Made by a program: the position numbers and the translations under genes
Shown: positions 23,029-35,949 of the stretch, one piece after another
Layout of the letters: each line of letters opens with the position of its first letter
Numbering within the stretch: the first letter of the stretch is position 1
Assembly: GCA_963921795.1 (NCBI GenBank)
Contig: OY997651.1
Coordinates: 39,386,856-39,450,855, forward strand
Length of the DNA: 64,000 bases
Direction of reading: 5' to 3'
Source: Nannobrachium achirus
Taxonomy: Eukaryota > Chordata > Actinopteri > Myctophiformes > Myctophidae
The notes under the pieces: generated by a model
Database searches by the model: none
Told to the model about the DNA's origin: nothing
Seen by the model: the letters and a program-made list of their open reading frames with translations, nothing else

Positions 23029-23601
23029 GTCCTGGGAACTCAGAGACACTGTCATATTGAAAACGTTGCCCCAGTATCCTTCCGTCCGTCCGTCCGTCCG
23101 TCCAGCCGTCCTTCCTGCACGATTTCCCAGATAACCTTGACTCGGCGCCTTCCAAGATGCTTCATTCGGATCGACGTCTGGACAAAGTGGCAACGCACTA
23201 CCTCGCCCCCACCAAGTGAACTGCATCCCTGTTATTAGACTCTTATTGAATCTCAGGCCATCTAAACAGAGCCCAATAAGGAGAATATCTCCTCATAATC
23301 AGATGACAGATGGGTAGACGGCGGATTCCAGGAAGCAGGTCGCCATTTCATTAGCCCCCTACTAGCTCCGTATACCGCCTTGGCTGGATATTGAGTGGTG
23401 CGGCGGAGGGAATGGATGGAGGAGTGGAGGAAGCGAGAGTGGAGGAGGCTGTGGATGGAGGGATAAGAAAGGGCAGGAGAAGGAGGGGAGGGAGGGAGGG
23501 AGAGGGAGAAGTGCACTCTCCGTCCAAAACAGAAATAGAAAGTGCTACTATGGTGGAGCCATCGGTCCATGGAAGGAGGAAGAGTATACGTCACATGGCA
23601 C

Positions 23602-23793
23602 TACATGGCAAAAATAGTGGAAATAGCAGATCTACAAGCTCACGTTGTGAGCTTGTAGATTGGCTATTTCCACTATCAATGTTCTTTTTTAAGTATAAAG
23701 TAATTTATTTTTAAATTTAGGTTATGTGTCATATCTGCCATGTGCAACTTCAAAGCCTACAAGCCAAACAGAAATGTAATTGTAAAAAAAGAA

Positions 23794-23841
<48 letters not shown>

Positions 23842-23915
23842 TAAATCGTTAATCGCAATTATTTGAGTGACAATTGCGTTAATCGTCATGTAAAATGTCA
23901 TAATCGACAGCCCTA
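23602..23915 (+). mobile_element. element with terminal hairpin and CAGCCCTA end, copy 1
   Basis: Perfect 8-bp duplication CATGGCAC (23594-23601, 23916-23923). The hairpin 23614-23676 lies 12 bp from the left end. Then TTAGGTTATGTGTCATATCT, a (CA)n run (23797-23839) and CGACAGCCCTA. A second copy of the right half abuts rce1 exon 3. Confidence 0.7.
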
Positions 23916-24028
23916 CATGGCACCTTGCACTTGATCCCCACCGTGATCTGATCTCGCCGCGCGGAGAAAGACAGTAAAATTGACGTTGAAATAAAATGAG
24001 AAGTGCCATGAGGAGGGTGGGTGGTCAG

Positions 24029-24076
24029 ATGGATGAATCGATGGATGGATGGATGGATGGATGGATGGATGGATGA
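24029..24076. repeat. (GGAT)n microsatellite
   Basis: About eleven GGAT units, used as a target by the next element. Confidence 0.9.
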
Positions 24077-24079
24077 ATG

Positions 24080-24528
24080 CAGGGACGTGCAGAGAATGTT
24101 AGAGAGGCAGGGGCTGAAATTTCTATAAGGGCCTTTTGGTGGAAATATCGAAAATAGCAGACCTCCAACAAGCTCACGAAACACGTCGCCCTGTGACACG
24201 TTGTGAGCTATTTTCGGCTATTTTCGGTGCTTGATACCACACCGAACTAAGCATAATCAAGTCAATACTGGAGATGTGGCGTAACGGCATGGATTTCTAC
24301 ACAGAGAGGGCAATTCTTTCAACATAAGATGCTGCATTCAAGTTCAGCAGAGTTTGGACAAGGCAATTCTCTTGAATGCTGCCTTCAGGCATGTCTTGGA
24401 AAGAGGGCTTTTCCATTTCTTTCACCATAGTAAAAACTGCATTCATGGTCTGGAGAGGGCACTTTTTACAGATGGATAAAAGGGCTGGGGCTCGAGCCCC
24501 CTTTGATGTCTATGTGTGCACGTGCCTG
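24080..24528 (+). mobile_element. 'GGGACGTGC' element, copy 2, complete
   Basis: CAGGGACGTGCAGAG to GTGCACGTGCCTG with flanks GATGAATG / GATGGATG (7 of 8). The hairpin 24147-24225 is degraded. The interior matches 41249-41697 closely. Confidence 0.85.
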
Positions 24529-25192
24529 GATGGATGGATGGGTTTGGGGGAGGATCTTGCTTGGAAGATGGGGAGAGGTGAATGGAAGGATGAAGGGTGG
24601 GTGGGTTTGGGGGGAGGAGTGAGCTTGGAAGATGGGGAGAGGTGAGGAAGGGAAAAGCCAGCATTCATACACCGGGGGGTCTGTGTGTGTGTGTGTGGGG
24701 CTGCTGATGACTATGATGTGTAAGATAGATTATGAGCCGTTGAAAGAGACGGAGAGACAGAAGAGGAGGAGGCAGAGAGTGGGCCTGGTTCCTGATTTAC
24801 ACGTGGTTGCACGTACATCGTGTCGCGCGCTAAAAAACAAGACGATCTACAATCTCACGACGTTGCCACAACGAGAGCTTGTGCCGTGGTTCTTCTTCCG
24901 TCGTCAGTGGGATGACACTGGCGTGCAACTATGAATCAGGCCTCAGAAGACACAGAGCTGCTGTCGTGTGCGTTTCAGCACGTGACTGTGTTTGGTATAC
25001 GGTGTGTGCCTGCGTGCGTGCGTGCGTTTGCGTGTGTGTGTGAGAGAGAGAGGGGGAGAGGAGAGAGAGAGAGAGAGAGCAAGAGGGTGAGTGCGCTTGC
25101 GCAACCAAGCCATGCTTTGGCAGGGTGATGGATTGCCTGTTCTGTGCCACGCATTTTCTAATCAACCCACAGCCACATCCTGTGGGTGGAGG

Positions 25193-25226
<34 letters not shown>

Positions 25227-25593
25227 GAGAGAAAGAAACAGGCGAAAGATGAGAGAGAGAAGGGAGAAAGAGAGAGAGAAAGTGAAGGGGGCCAGAGATA
25301 GTGTAGGAGAGAGGAAAACAGATAGGAGGGGAGGGGGTGGAGGAGGAGGGGAGGGGGGGCAGAAACAAAGAAAAGCTGTCTGTGACGAAAGGAAGACAAA
25401 GGAATAAGAGAATAATAGAGAAGGAATAATAGATAACGTGTGCTGCTGCTCGGGGTGGCGCTTGCTCAAGGGTTTTCCGCCGTTGAGGGGAAAAATAAAT
25501 GCATTTTCAACAGTGCTCGCACGGGGTCAACAGAGCAGACGCTATACGCACAACACGGTGGTGAATCTGGAGATGTACACTGACGTATCACAC

Positions 25594-25795
25594 TCATATC
25601 ACTATCGGGCAGAGACCTCGTATCTCCAAGTTTCAAATGTGTACCTTTTTTTTCTCAAAATAAAGCCCTGCTTTATCACACAAGGCCGTGGCACAAATGT
25701 AGTGAAAACAGCAGATCTGCAAGCACACAACGCCTCGCGGTGCAAGGCGTTGTGTGCTTGGTTTTGGACATTTACACGGTTTCCACCTTGTTTCA
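25594..25795 (+). mobile_element. 'GTCGGG' family element, damaged
   Basis: Starts CACTATCGGGCAGAGACC. The hairpin 25698-25760 is cut after TGTGCTTG and continues directly with GTTTTGGACATTTACACGG, the right-hand flank, so the outer right arm is deleted. Confidence 0.65.
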
Positions 25796-26046
25796 AACCT
25801 TGTATGACGATATCAACAACGTGTCATGTGATTCCTACAACACCATCTATACGAATCTATCCCACACCCGGTGCCTACACAAGCCATCGTCCTTCTCTTT
25901 CTCTGGCTCCTATCCCCCCTCCTCTAATGCACTCCCACCATTCTCTCCCTCTCTCTATCTCTCTCTCTCTCTCTTTCCTCCCACTGCAGGGGAAAGGGTG
26001 AGCATGTGTAGAGTAGAGTGTGTGGGTGAGGAGGAGATAAAGAATG

Positions 26047-26047
<1 letters not shown>

Positions 26048-26103
<56 letters not shown>
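26048..26103. repeat. (GA)n microsatellite
   Basis: Pure GA. Other GA tracts lie at 25045-25079 and 25192-25240. Confidence 0.95.
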
Positions 26104-26104
<1 letters not shown>

Positions 26105-26497
26105 CAGAGAAGGAACGATTCCCTTCTTGCGGAGAGACAAATGAACGGAGGGCTAAATATACGCACTGGCAAATGAACTCGGGAACCAGGGAATAAATTA
26201 TGAATTCTTGACAACACTGATCACACTATTTCTCCTGCTCAGCTCCTTTTTTTTTTACGCTCCCACATATAGACACCACCCCCGCTCACCCCCCACCAAC
26301 CACCAACCAGCTTTGAAAACATATTATCAGCTGGCGTGACTCGGTTATATTATTGCTTTCACCGTGGACAAATCCACAACAACAGCACGGTGTGCCCCTT
26401 ATTGTTTTCTTAGATGTCGCTGTTGTCGCTGGCCACAGGGGAGACGATATTAAAGTCGTCAATCCCCGCTGACAGTCCGTCCATTATTACACTAAAT

Positions 26498-26949
26498 CAG
26501 GGGTCTTCAACGTTTTCAGGCCAAGGACCCCTTGGTTGAGAGAGAGATGAAGCAGGGACCCCCCCACAACCCATAGATACCATATAGTTTAATCGTTTGA
26601 CATCACAAATGTCAGTGTATTTTGGATTCATGTCAATTTGTGCTTACAGATATTTAACCACTTGAACTGTCAATACTTAATAAACTTGACCTTTCAATCT
26701 GTAATTAGTCGTCTCTTTTTCCCCTCTACACCAAAGCTCTTTGCCAAAAATAGCCGATCTACAAGCTCACAACTCTGCTATCTGCTATTTTTGGCTAAAG
26801 CTCTCGGAATATATGGACGCTAGGGTTCAAGTGGTTAATATAAAAAAGAAGAAAAAAGGTTTCTATGCCACAAAGATTTTGAGGACCCCCTGTAGTAACT
26901 CTGAGGACCCCCTAGGGGTCCCAGGCGGACCCCCTGTTAAAGACCCCTG
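26498..26949 (+). mobile_element. hAT-like element ('GGGGTCTTCAAC' family) with hairpin, complete
   Basis: CAGGGGTCTTCAACG to GTTAAAGACCCCTG with a perfect 8-bp duplication CACTAAAT (26490-26497, 26950-26957). Hairpin 26738-26800 has mirrored CTTTGCC / GGCTAAAG flanks. Other copies: 39313-39786 (inverted) and a fragment at 49765-49835. Confidence 0.9.
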
Positions 26950-27427
26950 CACTAAATATCACTGTGTGTGAATACTTTTTTTTGTTGACAGCGACATGAA
27001 ATAAATAGCACGCTGGGGCAGGGTTTATCAAGGCCGAAAGGAATGCGGACCATGTAGATGCAGTCGACGGTGACGTCGAATGATTCGATGTGACAAATCG
27101 AGGGCGTTTAAATGCATTTTGTATGCTTTTCGTGTCTCCGAGAGCCGCGCTGAGAGCCGGGGATGACGTGAGAGCTCTCTAGTTTGCATTACATAAGGCT
27201 TTTACGCTGTAGAAATCCCACAAGCCAACGGTGGTGTATAAACGTTTCCCTTCCCACCAGGCAGCCATCCTCGGCTTGCTCTTTAACCCGTCATTCCTTT
27301 TTGCACCAATACATACAGTAGGCTACTGTATGCACTCTCTTTGTTAAGTGTTTTTCTTCCATTTATATGGAAAACAGCCCTGTTAATGTATTGTTCACTG
27401 TTTACTGGATGTTACAACTATGATTAT

Positions 27428-27729
27428 AGTAAATGTATCCATATTGATTCTGGATGGGGACCCAAATAAGGCCCCGGATGGGGACCCAAATAAGGCCCTG
27501 GATGGGGACCCAAATAAGGCCCTGGATGGGAACCCAAATGCATTTGGGTGAGAATGAATGGGCGTACATTAAGGGTCAAGGGTCAAGTAAATTTACCCCC
27601 ATTGATTCTCACACAAATCTCACACAAATACATGTGTGTCCCCATTCAGGGCCTTGTATTTGGGTCCCCATCCATACCCATGCATTTGGGTGCCCATCCA
27701 GAATCAATGGGGGTAAATTTACTATAATA
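27428..27729. mobile_element. inverted-repeat element with internal 25-bp tandem repeats
   Basis: ATAGTAAATGTATCCATATTG against CAATGGGGGTAAATTTACTAT at the ends. Inside, GGATGGGGACCCAAATAAGG is repeated four times and appears inverted on the right. Confidence 0.6.
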
Positions 27730-28060
27730 CATTTTTTTGTCTTAGGAATGCGAAAAAATACAAAAACATATTATTGAACTCAAGTCTCCAAGGTGTGAGT
27801 AATCAAAAGGGGGAAAAAAATACATTTTGGGGGTGAACTACTCCTTTAAACTTGACCTGATTAGTTTGTTCCTGTTTTGTGTCATGTCCATTCTGTAAAT
27901 CAGCTTTGGAGTCTTAGCAAAGCATTAGGTGTGGGCTCACCTGTTGTTCTTGTTATTAATACCGCCATTAGCATGATCCTCTGGGCACACTGGTCCCAGC
28001 TTTAAATCCAGCTCCTCACACGCGTTATACGTCACCCTCTATCTTTATGTCCTCTATCTC

Positions 28061-28061
28061 A

Positions 28062-28101
<40 letters not shown>

Positions 28102-28111
28102 TCTCTCTCTC
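28061..28111. repeat. (CT)n microsatellite
   Basis: CT repeat with one GT interruption. Confidence 0.9.
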
Positions 28112-28633
28112 ATGAAGCACTAATGTAGAAATAAATAACCAATAAAATGTACATTAGGCCATGCCCACTTCACTGTCCTAGGTATAGCGTGCCAAAGTCT
28201 GATGTCGAAACGATGCCCCTTGGGTTATAAAGATTTAACAACTCTCAGATTTCCCTGTAGTGGTTAAACGTGAGATACTATTTGGTCGTGGATATTATGA
28301 TGGACAATCTTTGGTTCCAACAACGTTTGTTTGTTACATCAGACGTTAGAGCCACAGTCTCTGTGTACTGTTTAACTACACACAGAGACAGTCAAAAGTG
28401 TTATATAATTGTGTTACTTGAAAGGGACATTTGAGAAATATTACATCCAATATCCATTATCAAACATTTCTTAATGAACACACGTACTGTACAGAGCCAG
28501 TTAGCCAGAGATAAGTGCCAACACGTCATCATCACCTCACATCCTCCTTCACTCCACGGCTCTTCTCAACCACAATCACTTCAACACAGTAAAGTATGCC
28601 AACGATAACTGTAACCAGTGCCTTATATTACAT

Positions 28634-29533
28634 AAGTGGTTTCAGGGGCGTCAATTGGGTATGGCAGGGGTATGCAGCTGCCATACCCTGGGTCCAGGGG
28701 GGAAAATAAAAGTTACTTTTAAATATAAATCCATGAATGTATCTTCGTCTATCTGTGCTGGTTATTGTGTTGTTAAATTACAGTAAAATAACTACAAATG
28801 CAAAATGTAACACAATGGTCACTTTAACAAGGTATTATAATTCTATTCTCCACACTTTTATTCTCCCCATCTTGACAAGATGGTATATTCCCAGGTTCCG
28901 CAGGTCAGCTGCACAGGTGCAATGCATTATTGTTAATTGTGGCACGTTTTCTGACATGCCAACTTTAGCTGCACTTGAACAACCGTTCCAGCCTGCCATA
29001 TCAAGACACCAGTCATGTTGCCATATCTTAGCTTTTGCTGAACTGACACCACTGAGTGGTTTTCAACCTTTTTCATATCAAGGTCCATTATTTATTCTGC
29101 ACTTGAGCCACGGACCACCATTTGATGAGATTTAGCCTCTCAGACCCAAAAGGTCAAATATATTGTTGCCGACTTGCCGTTGTATAAGATTTTGTCCACA
29201 ATTCCATGCTGCATTGATGTGATGCCATAAGAGAGATAACAGGCAAACGGCCAAAATAACAAATTTTCTACATTGTATAATTGTCTAGACTTCTTATGTA
29301 ATGCAGTAAATTAAGTAATGCAGATGTTTAACAACAATGTACGGTAACTCTTGAGAGTGTAAAATGAAACCAAATGGATTCGTAAGGGTCTGTTTGGTTT
29401 CATTTTACGCCTCAAGAGTTAAAGATCTACAAGGGTCTATTTGGTTACCAACTCTCCATCATTAAGCTGGGGACCACGTGGAACCCCTTCAAGGACCACT
29501 GGTGGTCCCCGGACCACTGGTTGAAAACCACTG
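28634..29533 (+). mobile_element. hAT-like element ('TATCAAGGTCCATT' family) split by another element
   Basis: The right end GGTTGAAAACCACTG at 29533 and the left end AGTGGTTTTCAACC restored across the insertion 28643-29054. Inside, a hairpin of the second type: AACTCTTGAGAGTGTAAAAT against ATTTTACGCCTCAAGAGTT (about 29345-29420). Confidence 0.7.
28643..29054 (+). mobile_element. 'TATGGCA' hAT-like element, copy 2, nested
   Basis: CAGGGGCGTCAATTGG to GAACTGACACCACTG, flanked by a perfect 8-bp duplication AGTGGTTT (28635-28642, 29055-29062). It matches the complement of 272-774. Confidence 0.88.
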
Positions 29534-30281
29534 TTATACATCTTTACTTTCTGTCATCCTTATTCAATCCACATTTATCTTAAAACAAACTTTGTAAAAG
29601 GTGTCCCCAAAGCATTCATTTGTTCCATCTGGTAGTTCATGGTATACGTGTACATTATTCTGCACATACTGTAAAAAGGCCTATAGTAATTACATTGTTA
29701 GTGATGTGGCTCTTTGGATTAGTAGAGTGCTTCTTCAGAGTCAATTGATGCTTGATAACCATATGTAAAGACTCTTTTTGAGTTTTCCCATTGGATGAGG
29801 GCATCATGAGGCAAGTTTGACTCATGACGATATCACAGGATATCAGTATTTAGTGCGAAGTGAGCACCGCTCACATCACGCTGGTACGATTGTTTCTTTG
29901 CTTGGAACACAGTTCCATTAAGTGCAAAGACACATGTATGGGATTTTAGAATGGGAAATGTTCTCTGTGACCCAAAGGGGCCGTGGCTTTGACGTCAGGA
30001 TTCGCTACAGTAATAGTACGGCGGCAGCTGCTGCATATTCAATCAGGATGTTCAACACATAACTCATGTATGCCACAAGACAGAAGCCACTGTATTTGCT
30101 GCGTGACAGGTGCTATGTGCGTGTGCATGTTTTAGCATGCGTGATAGCATCAACAATATATGAAACGACAGGAAGCGAGATAGCGAGCGAGAGCGAGTGA
30201 AACAGAGTGAAAGAACGGGGAAGAGGTGAAGACGCGTGGTGCCGCTGCCCCATTTGAATTTCAAATGATGCTGATTGCAGC

Positions 30282-30806
30282 CAGGGGTGTCACACCAAAT
30301 TCTGGGCCCTGGGTACAAGGATTCACTGCGGGGCCCCTGTGCTTTGACTATTGAAAAATAGCAGATATACAAGCTCGCTTGTAGATCTGCTATTTTTGAA
30401 AAAATCATGAAAATCTTTGAATATTTCAAATCCTTCTAAGGTTTTTTGAAAAACCTATGTTTCTATGTCAGTGGTGCTCAAACCTTTTCATATGAAGGAC
30501 CCCCAAAATGATATGTATTTTGGCCACGGACCCCCATCTCAAATTATTTCGTTCCAGGGAGGGACCCCCCCCCCCCACAGAAGCAAAATTTGAGTTACAA
30601 ATGTTCGAAGATTTGCACACATTTTCACGAACTTTTCAAAAATAGCAGATCTACAAGCTCGCAGCGCGGCACTCGGTGCCGCGCTGTGAGCTTGTATATC
30701 TGCTATTTTTCAATAGTTAAAGTATAAAATAATTCCAGGCCCCTCCTCCACCTTGGGCCCTATAGTAACTCAGTCCCACTTTCCCCCCTCCCTTGTGACG
30801 CCCCTG
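30282..30806 (-). mobile_element. double-hairpin 'GGGCCC' hAT-like element, copy 3, complete
   Basis: CAGGGGTGTCACACC to GTGACGCCCCTG with a perfect duplication ATTGCAGC (30274-30281, 30807-30814). Hairpins at 30353-30398 (shortened) and 30640-30715 bracket a CAGTGGTGCTCAAACC-type core. Confidence 0.88.
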
Positions 30807-31024
30807 ATTGCAGCTCTAGTAACGACTGCAGGAAAGAAACTGATCCAGGGGTTCAGCGGATGAAAGTGGAAGGCAGGCAGGTCTCCTGGGTGTACACGCT
30901 CACCCCGTGCTTTCATCTGCTATCAAGAGAGCATGTTGGGGATCGTTGCACATGACAGACAGCACAGTGTAAGAAAAGCCTGGCAGAGATCTCCAGCCAG
31001 ACATAAACAACACAGTAGCACATC

Positions 31025-31257
31025 ATTTTGGGCGTCCTTCACATGAAAAGGTTTGAGCACCACTGGCATAGAATAGGTTTGTCAAAAAACCTTAGAAGGA
31101 TTTGAAATATTACAAGACAAAAATGTTCATGATTTAAAAAAAATTGCAGATCTACAAGCTCGCAGCGCGGCACTCGGTGCCGCGCTGTGAGCTTGTATAT
31201 CTGCTATTTTTTAAAAGTTAAAGTACCCAGGGCCCAGAATTTGGTGCAACACCCCTG
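31025..31257 (+). mobile_element. double-hairpin family, left part lost
   Basis: GGGCGTCCTTCACATGAAAA core end, hairpin 31146-31208, then GGTGCAACACCCCTG. Confidence 0.65.
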
Positions 31258-31259
31258 GC

Positions 31260-32422
31260 AGGAATCACTGACTTTATCACAAACCTGATGACCCCTGCCT
31301 GGTGAAGAAACCCAGGCTGAAAACATGTCAGCTTCTAAAGAAAGAAAGTTGTTTTTCATCCACAGTATTGGAAGTGTTGCTCAAATTGTTTTCCTCTAAC
31401 CTTATCACAAAACCCAGCCTTTGCCGTATCTTGTCTACAGATGATACGGCGGCTGACCAGCTGACCGTTCAGTGCAAGCTAAAGTGCCACCGTGCACGTA
31501 ACTCTTTCTCTGCCAACATTTTGTCCACACTACCGAAGAAGAGATTTTCTTTCTTCACAAGTTAGCGAACAGATCCATCTAGTCACTAGATTCTAGTGTC
31601 TAGCGGAAACGGAACATGTGAAATGACATCATCCAACGCGTCTCCAATCCGCTTCCTGTTTATTCAGCTTTTCCTCTGCTTCCGTGTTCTATCGGTCAAA
31701 ACAGTGGATTTTTCAATCGGCCATAACTATGGATTGCAAGGCCCAAACGAGTTGCGTTAATGACAATTGACAAAATCAGGCTACACAGTATATAATCTTG
31801 AATAAATACTTGAAAACTGAATAAACACTTGAAAACTTAATAAACACTTGAAAACTGCAGCCCCAGAAAATGCTATTCCTAGCTGGGCTTAGACTGTCAT
31901 ACTGTAGAACAGTGAGTAGTGCAGGTCGACCTCATATTTTAGTTTTGGCATAATGCAAGGACTGAGTGCATCACGACAACAAGTGAGCATATGCCCTATA
32001 TAATTCCAAGCTATTATTATTATTATATGCACACATTGCCCATGCAGGATAGGGGGTTGTTGGTTAAACAACAATTTAGAAGTAAGTAGTAGAAGTAAGA
32101 TGTTGAACAATTACTCAAGACAAATTACATCATTAGCTATTTTGAAGACTACTCTGAATGAAAGGGCAAATAACTGAAACCATTTCGATGTGAATACATC
32201 CAACCAAACCTCTCCCATTCAAAGTGGTGAGCATCTTTTTCATTATGAGAAAGCCTTCTCAAAGAGAAGGCTTATGAGGGAAAACTGTTTCAGAACAAAC
32301 CTTCTGGTTTTGTTGTGCCACTTCATTAACCATTAAGTTACAGTAGAATGTACTCAAACAGGACTAATAGAATAAAAGCCCCATAATAGGCAATTAAAGC
32401 TGTACTGTTCCAATCTTTAGAG
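31260..32422. other. intergenic DNA, nothing recognised
   Basis: AT-rich, no conserved frame. A palindrome GAAAGCCTTCTCAAAGAGAAGGCTT lies at about 32249. Confidence 0.4.
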
Positions 32423-32699
32423 CGGGGGTTTTCAAAGTGGGTGCCACGGGGTGCCGTGACGGCAGTCCAGGGGTGCCGCGAGATAATTTGATAATATTTG
32501 GAATTCATTTCGATACATACTTAGTATCATTTTAAACTTGAAGTGCAAAGTTATTTTCAGCTCTAACCAAAATTGCCATTATTTCAACTTTTTCTCACAA
32601 AATAATCACTAAAATATGCCATAAATATAAGGTGCTGGGAGTGAAAGTTATGAATATAATGTAGGGGTGCCCTGAGCCAAAAAAGTTTGGGAACCCCTG
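32423..32699. mobile_element. hAT-like element without hairpin
   Basis: CGGGGGTTTTCAAAGTGGG against GTTTGGGAACCCCTG, with GGGGTGCC near both ends. A (CA)n tract (32709-32790) follows directly. Confidence 0.6.
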
Positions 32700-32707
32700 A
32701 CTCAGAG

Positions 32708-32708
<1 letters not shown>

Positions 32709-32790
<82 letters not shown>
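32709..32790. repeat. (CA)41 microsatellite
   Basis: Uninterrupted CA. Confidence 0.95.
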
Positions 32791-32793
<3 letters not shown>

Positions 32794-34212
32794 TGCGACA
32801 AAATATTACCCAAACCAAGATGGAGTATAATAATGGTGTGCTCCCATGTGGATCTAAGACATCATTCAGTCAGTGTATTTTATGGCATATGACTTGGGCA
32901 TGGTTTCAGCCCAATATGATCCCTATTGGTGAACAAGGCAGCGTGAACAAGATGTTTGATGCTGATCGGTCCATCAGATTGTGAGTCTATATCACCACAC
33001 ACACACTCACAATTTGTAGGCATCTCTTCTCCCTATATTTTAAATTATTACTAGAGGAAGGATAATACAGAATTAAGTGGTTAATCAGATTAATCGATTT
33101 AGTCGATTATGAAAAAACCTGGAATATGTTTGTGACGATTCATTGATATAAGCAATATGATTCTCAGTTTTTACCTGCATGAGCAAGTTGGGTATTGGTT
33201 GATTCTTTTTGGTTAATTTCACAGCCCCACTAAGTACTAAATCTGAAGGATTGTTGCAGTCTGAGACCCAGCGTCTTCGTCTCGGCAAGCACATTTAGGA
33301 CAAGATGTTTATGAAAGACATCTTGAAGAAACATGTCTTGCGGATATGGTGGAGCAAGGCAGGTTTAGAGCGGTGTGTGTGTGTACTGTATAGGTATATT
33401 TTCGCTTCCCAATCATTTTCAGAAGCAGTTTGTAATCCCACCACCCGTGCAAGGGATGGTTGGATTGATGGGGTGGAGCAGAGCAGGTAAGAAGTGTGTC
33501 AAAATGTAAAGATCGCCTCAGGATTATGCAAATGAGAGGCAAATTTCGCTGGCTGGTCGGCCAATCCAGACCTGTTGAATGTGGTGACAGCAGCTCTACA
33601 CTGCAACCGTTTCGTCAGATAGATTGACAGGAAGGAGACAACGCTTATCATGGATATTATTCACAGATGGTTCAACGCAGCTGTAGGTATTAACAACATA
33701 ATGTGGGTCTGTTTCATTCAGGTGTTTCTGTGTGCATTAATTTAACTATGCTAGAGTTGTCCAGAATCGTATTACTTTCAGCTGCTGCCAGTTAGGCCTA
33801 CCCATCTCTCGAAAAGTTTCATTCTTCCATTTTGTATGACAAGCTGTTTATTATTTTTAAACTCACCAGGGGCACCTACAATCTCTGTGAATTTGGCACA
33901 TTGAAAAACAACCGGAAAAACAAGATGAAAGGTGTTGGAGATTCTGAAATTGTTGGAAAATGTGTTGCTCAATAATTGATACTATCTGTTCAAAGGATTT
34001 ACATTTTTCACTGTCTCTGTCTCTGAAAGAGAACTCTGGCTCCCCCATCTCTGATGCTCTGTTCTTTTATATGTTCTTCTAACGTTAACTCATCATGAAT
34101 TTTTATGTGGCTAATTTTCAAGTTCTAACTAACTCCTTACACCCTTTTATGTGGCTGATTTTCTTGTCCTAAGTCTAACACATCTCATCAAGCTATTTCA
34201 AAATACATTCAA

Positions 34213-34862
34213 GACTAACATTGGGCTACCTGGACCACTGGCGTTGCAGTCCAGGCACTATAGTAGGCTCAATTTAACCTGACAGTGTGTCGCGGGTTCG
34301 ACTCCCAATCATGAAGGCCTTTATTGCATGCATGTCACTCCCCATCTCTCTCCCCATTTCATGTCAGTCTACAGTCCGTGCCAACCCCGAGTTTCCCGAG
34401 TTTGTATTGGTACTACCGCTGTGCCAACCCCGAGTTTCCCGAGTTTGGGCCGTTTTTGAAAAAAAAAAAAAGTTTTTTTCTTTTTTTCAATTTTTTTTTT
34501 TTCAAATTTTTTTTTTGGACCTCCAGAAATGTATTAGGCATGATCGCGATCGCGAAATTGCATGTTTAACCCCCATACCAACTCATTCTTTCAAACATGG
34601 CAGCCATGTTTGTTTACATCTGAAGAAAACATAATGGCTGATAAATCATGAATGCCTGAACGGATTTCCAAGCGGATTTTTTTGTTTGAAAGCTGTGAAC
34701 AGCATCTACACACGTGGTGCATCATCTAGGCATGGGCGTGCACTTTTTACACAATTGCACAATTACATGGAAGTCTATGGTAACCATGGCAACGCGAGAC
34801 ATTGAAGAGAAAAAATCATTGCAACATAAGTGTTAAATAAAGGCATAAAAAGGCCAAAAAAT
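34213..34862 (+). mobile_element. tRNA-derived SINE interrupted by about 450 bp
   Basis: The head, GGGTTCGACTCCC B box and CCCCATCTCTCTCCCC body match 13516-13730 to about 34378. The tail AAATAAAGGCATAAAAAGG resumes at 34835. The insert begins with two copies of GTGCCAACCCCGAGTTTCCC and has a poly-T region. Confidence 0.65.
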
Positions 34863-35385
34863 CATATCATATATATCATATATCATATATATAAAAAAGT
34901 TGGGCGTAATATCAGAAATGTTTTGGTCTGGAGACAAGGTTGGCTATTTCATGCGACTGATTTTAACTCATCATGCTCTTTTATATGGCTGATGTTCATG
35001 TTGTAATGTTAACTCACATCCCTTTTATAATTGTAACTCATCGTGTAACTCAAGGCAGATTTTGATGTGGTTCGGCAGGTTTGGGGTGTTGCAGCGACAC
35101 ATATGATCTAACACACATCGCAGCCTCATTTTTGTTCATTGGCGTGAAATAACTCCAAACCATGCTTGGCTTTTTCTCTCTGCCATACCTGCAGCACCAT
35201 CATGGAGGTAATGATCTCAGGTTGCTAATATCCTTCAGGAATAATCTCTATTTGCCCAATTGTTCTGTGGTATTGCCCATCCCAAATGAGGTATTTGGCG
35301 TGCCTGTATGTCTATATGGAGTGTTTTCATAATTCATATTCAGTTTCTTATTAAAGAAAACATAAAACTCTGAGTGGGTAGAGAG

Positions 35386-35783
35386 TAAGGCTGGGCAATA
35401 TATCGAAAATGTATTGATATCGAGGTATCAATATGCAAGGTATACACATCGATGAAGACTGCTTGAAATGAGGTATGTGTCAAATTAATTAACAGACACA
35501 CTATGCATGCACGTAGCACATGCAAAAAAGCAGTCCATCTGTAACCAGGTGTGGTTATTTCAATAAAACCTAACCTACTTAACCCTTCTATGTGTAATGT
35601 ACAGTGTGCATGCATGGATATGCTATTCATTATCTGGGTTAGGCAGGCAGTGGACCTAAAGCAGAAAAACATTAAAAACTATATAATGCAATTGATTTTA
35701 ATAATATCGTGAGTAATATCGATATCGAGGTATTCAACAATGTTATCGGATATCGAAGGTTTTCCTAATATCGCCCAGCCTTA
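35386..35783. mobile_element. hAT-like element, TAAGGCTGGGC termini
   Basis: TAAGGCTGGGCAATAT to ATATCGCCCAGCCTTA with a perfect 8-bp duplication GTAGAGAG (35378-35385, 35784-35791). Many ATATCGA repeats near both ends. Confidence 0.9.
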
Positions 35784-35949
35784 GTAGAGAGGTCGACCTG
35801 GGAAACAGAAGGTCCCATGTTTACGTCCCGGCTGCCCGGCTTATGTGTCGAAGTGTCCCTTAGAAAGACACTTAACCCCTAATAGCTCCCTGAGGCGCTG
35901 ACCCCGTAGCGTCTACAGCTCCTGATACTTAGGATGGGTTAAATGCAGA

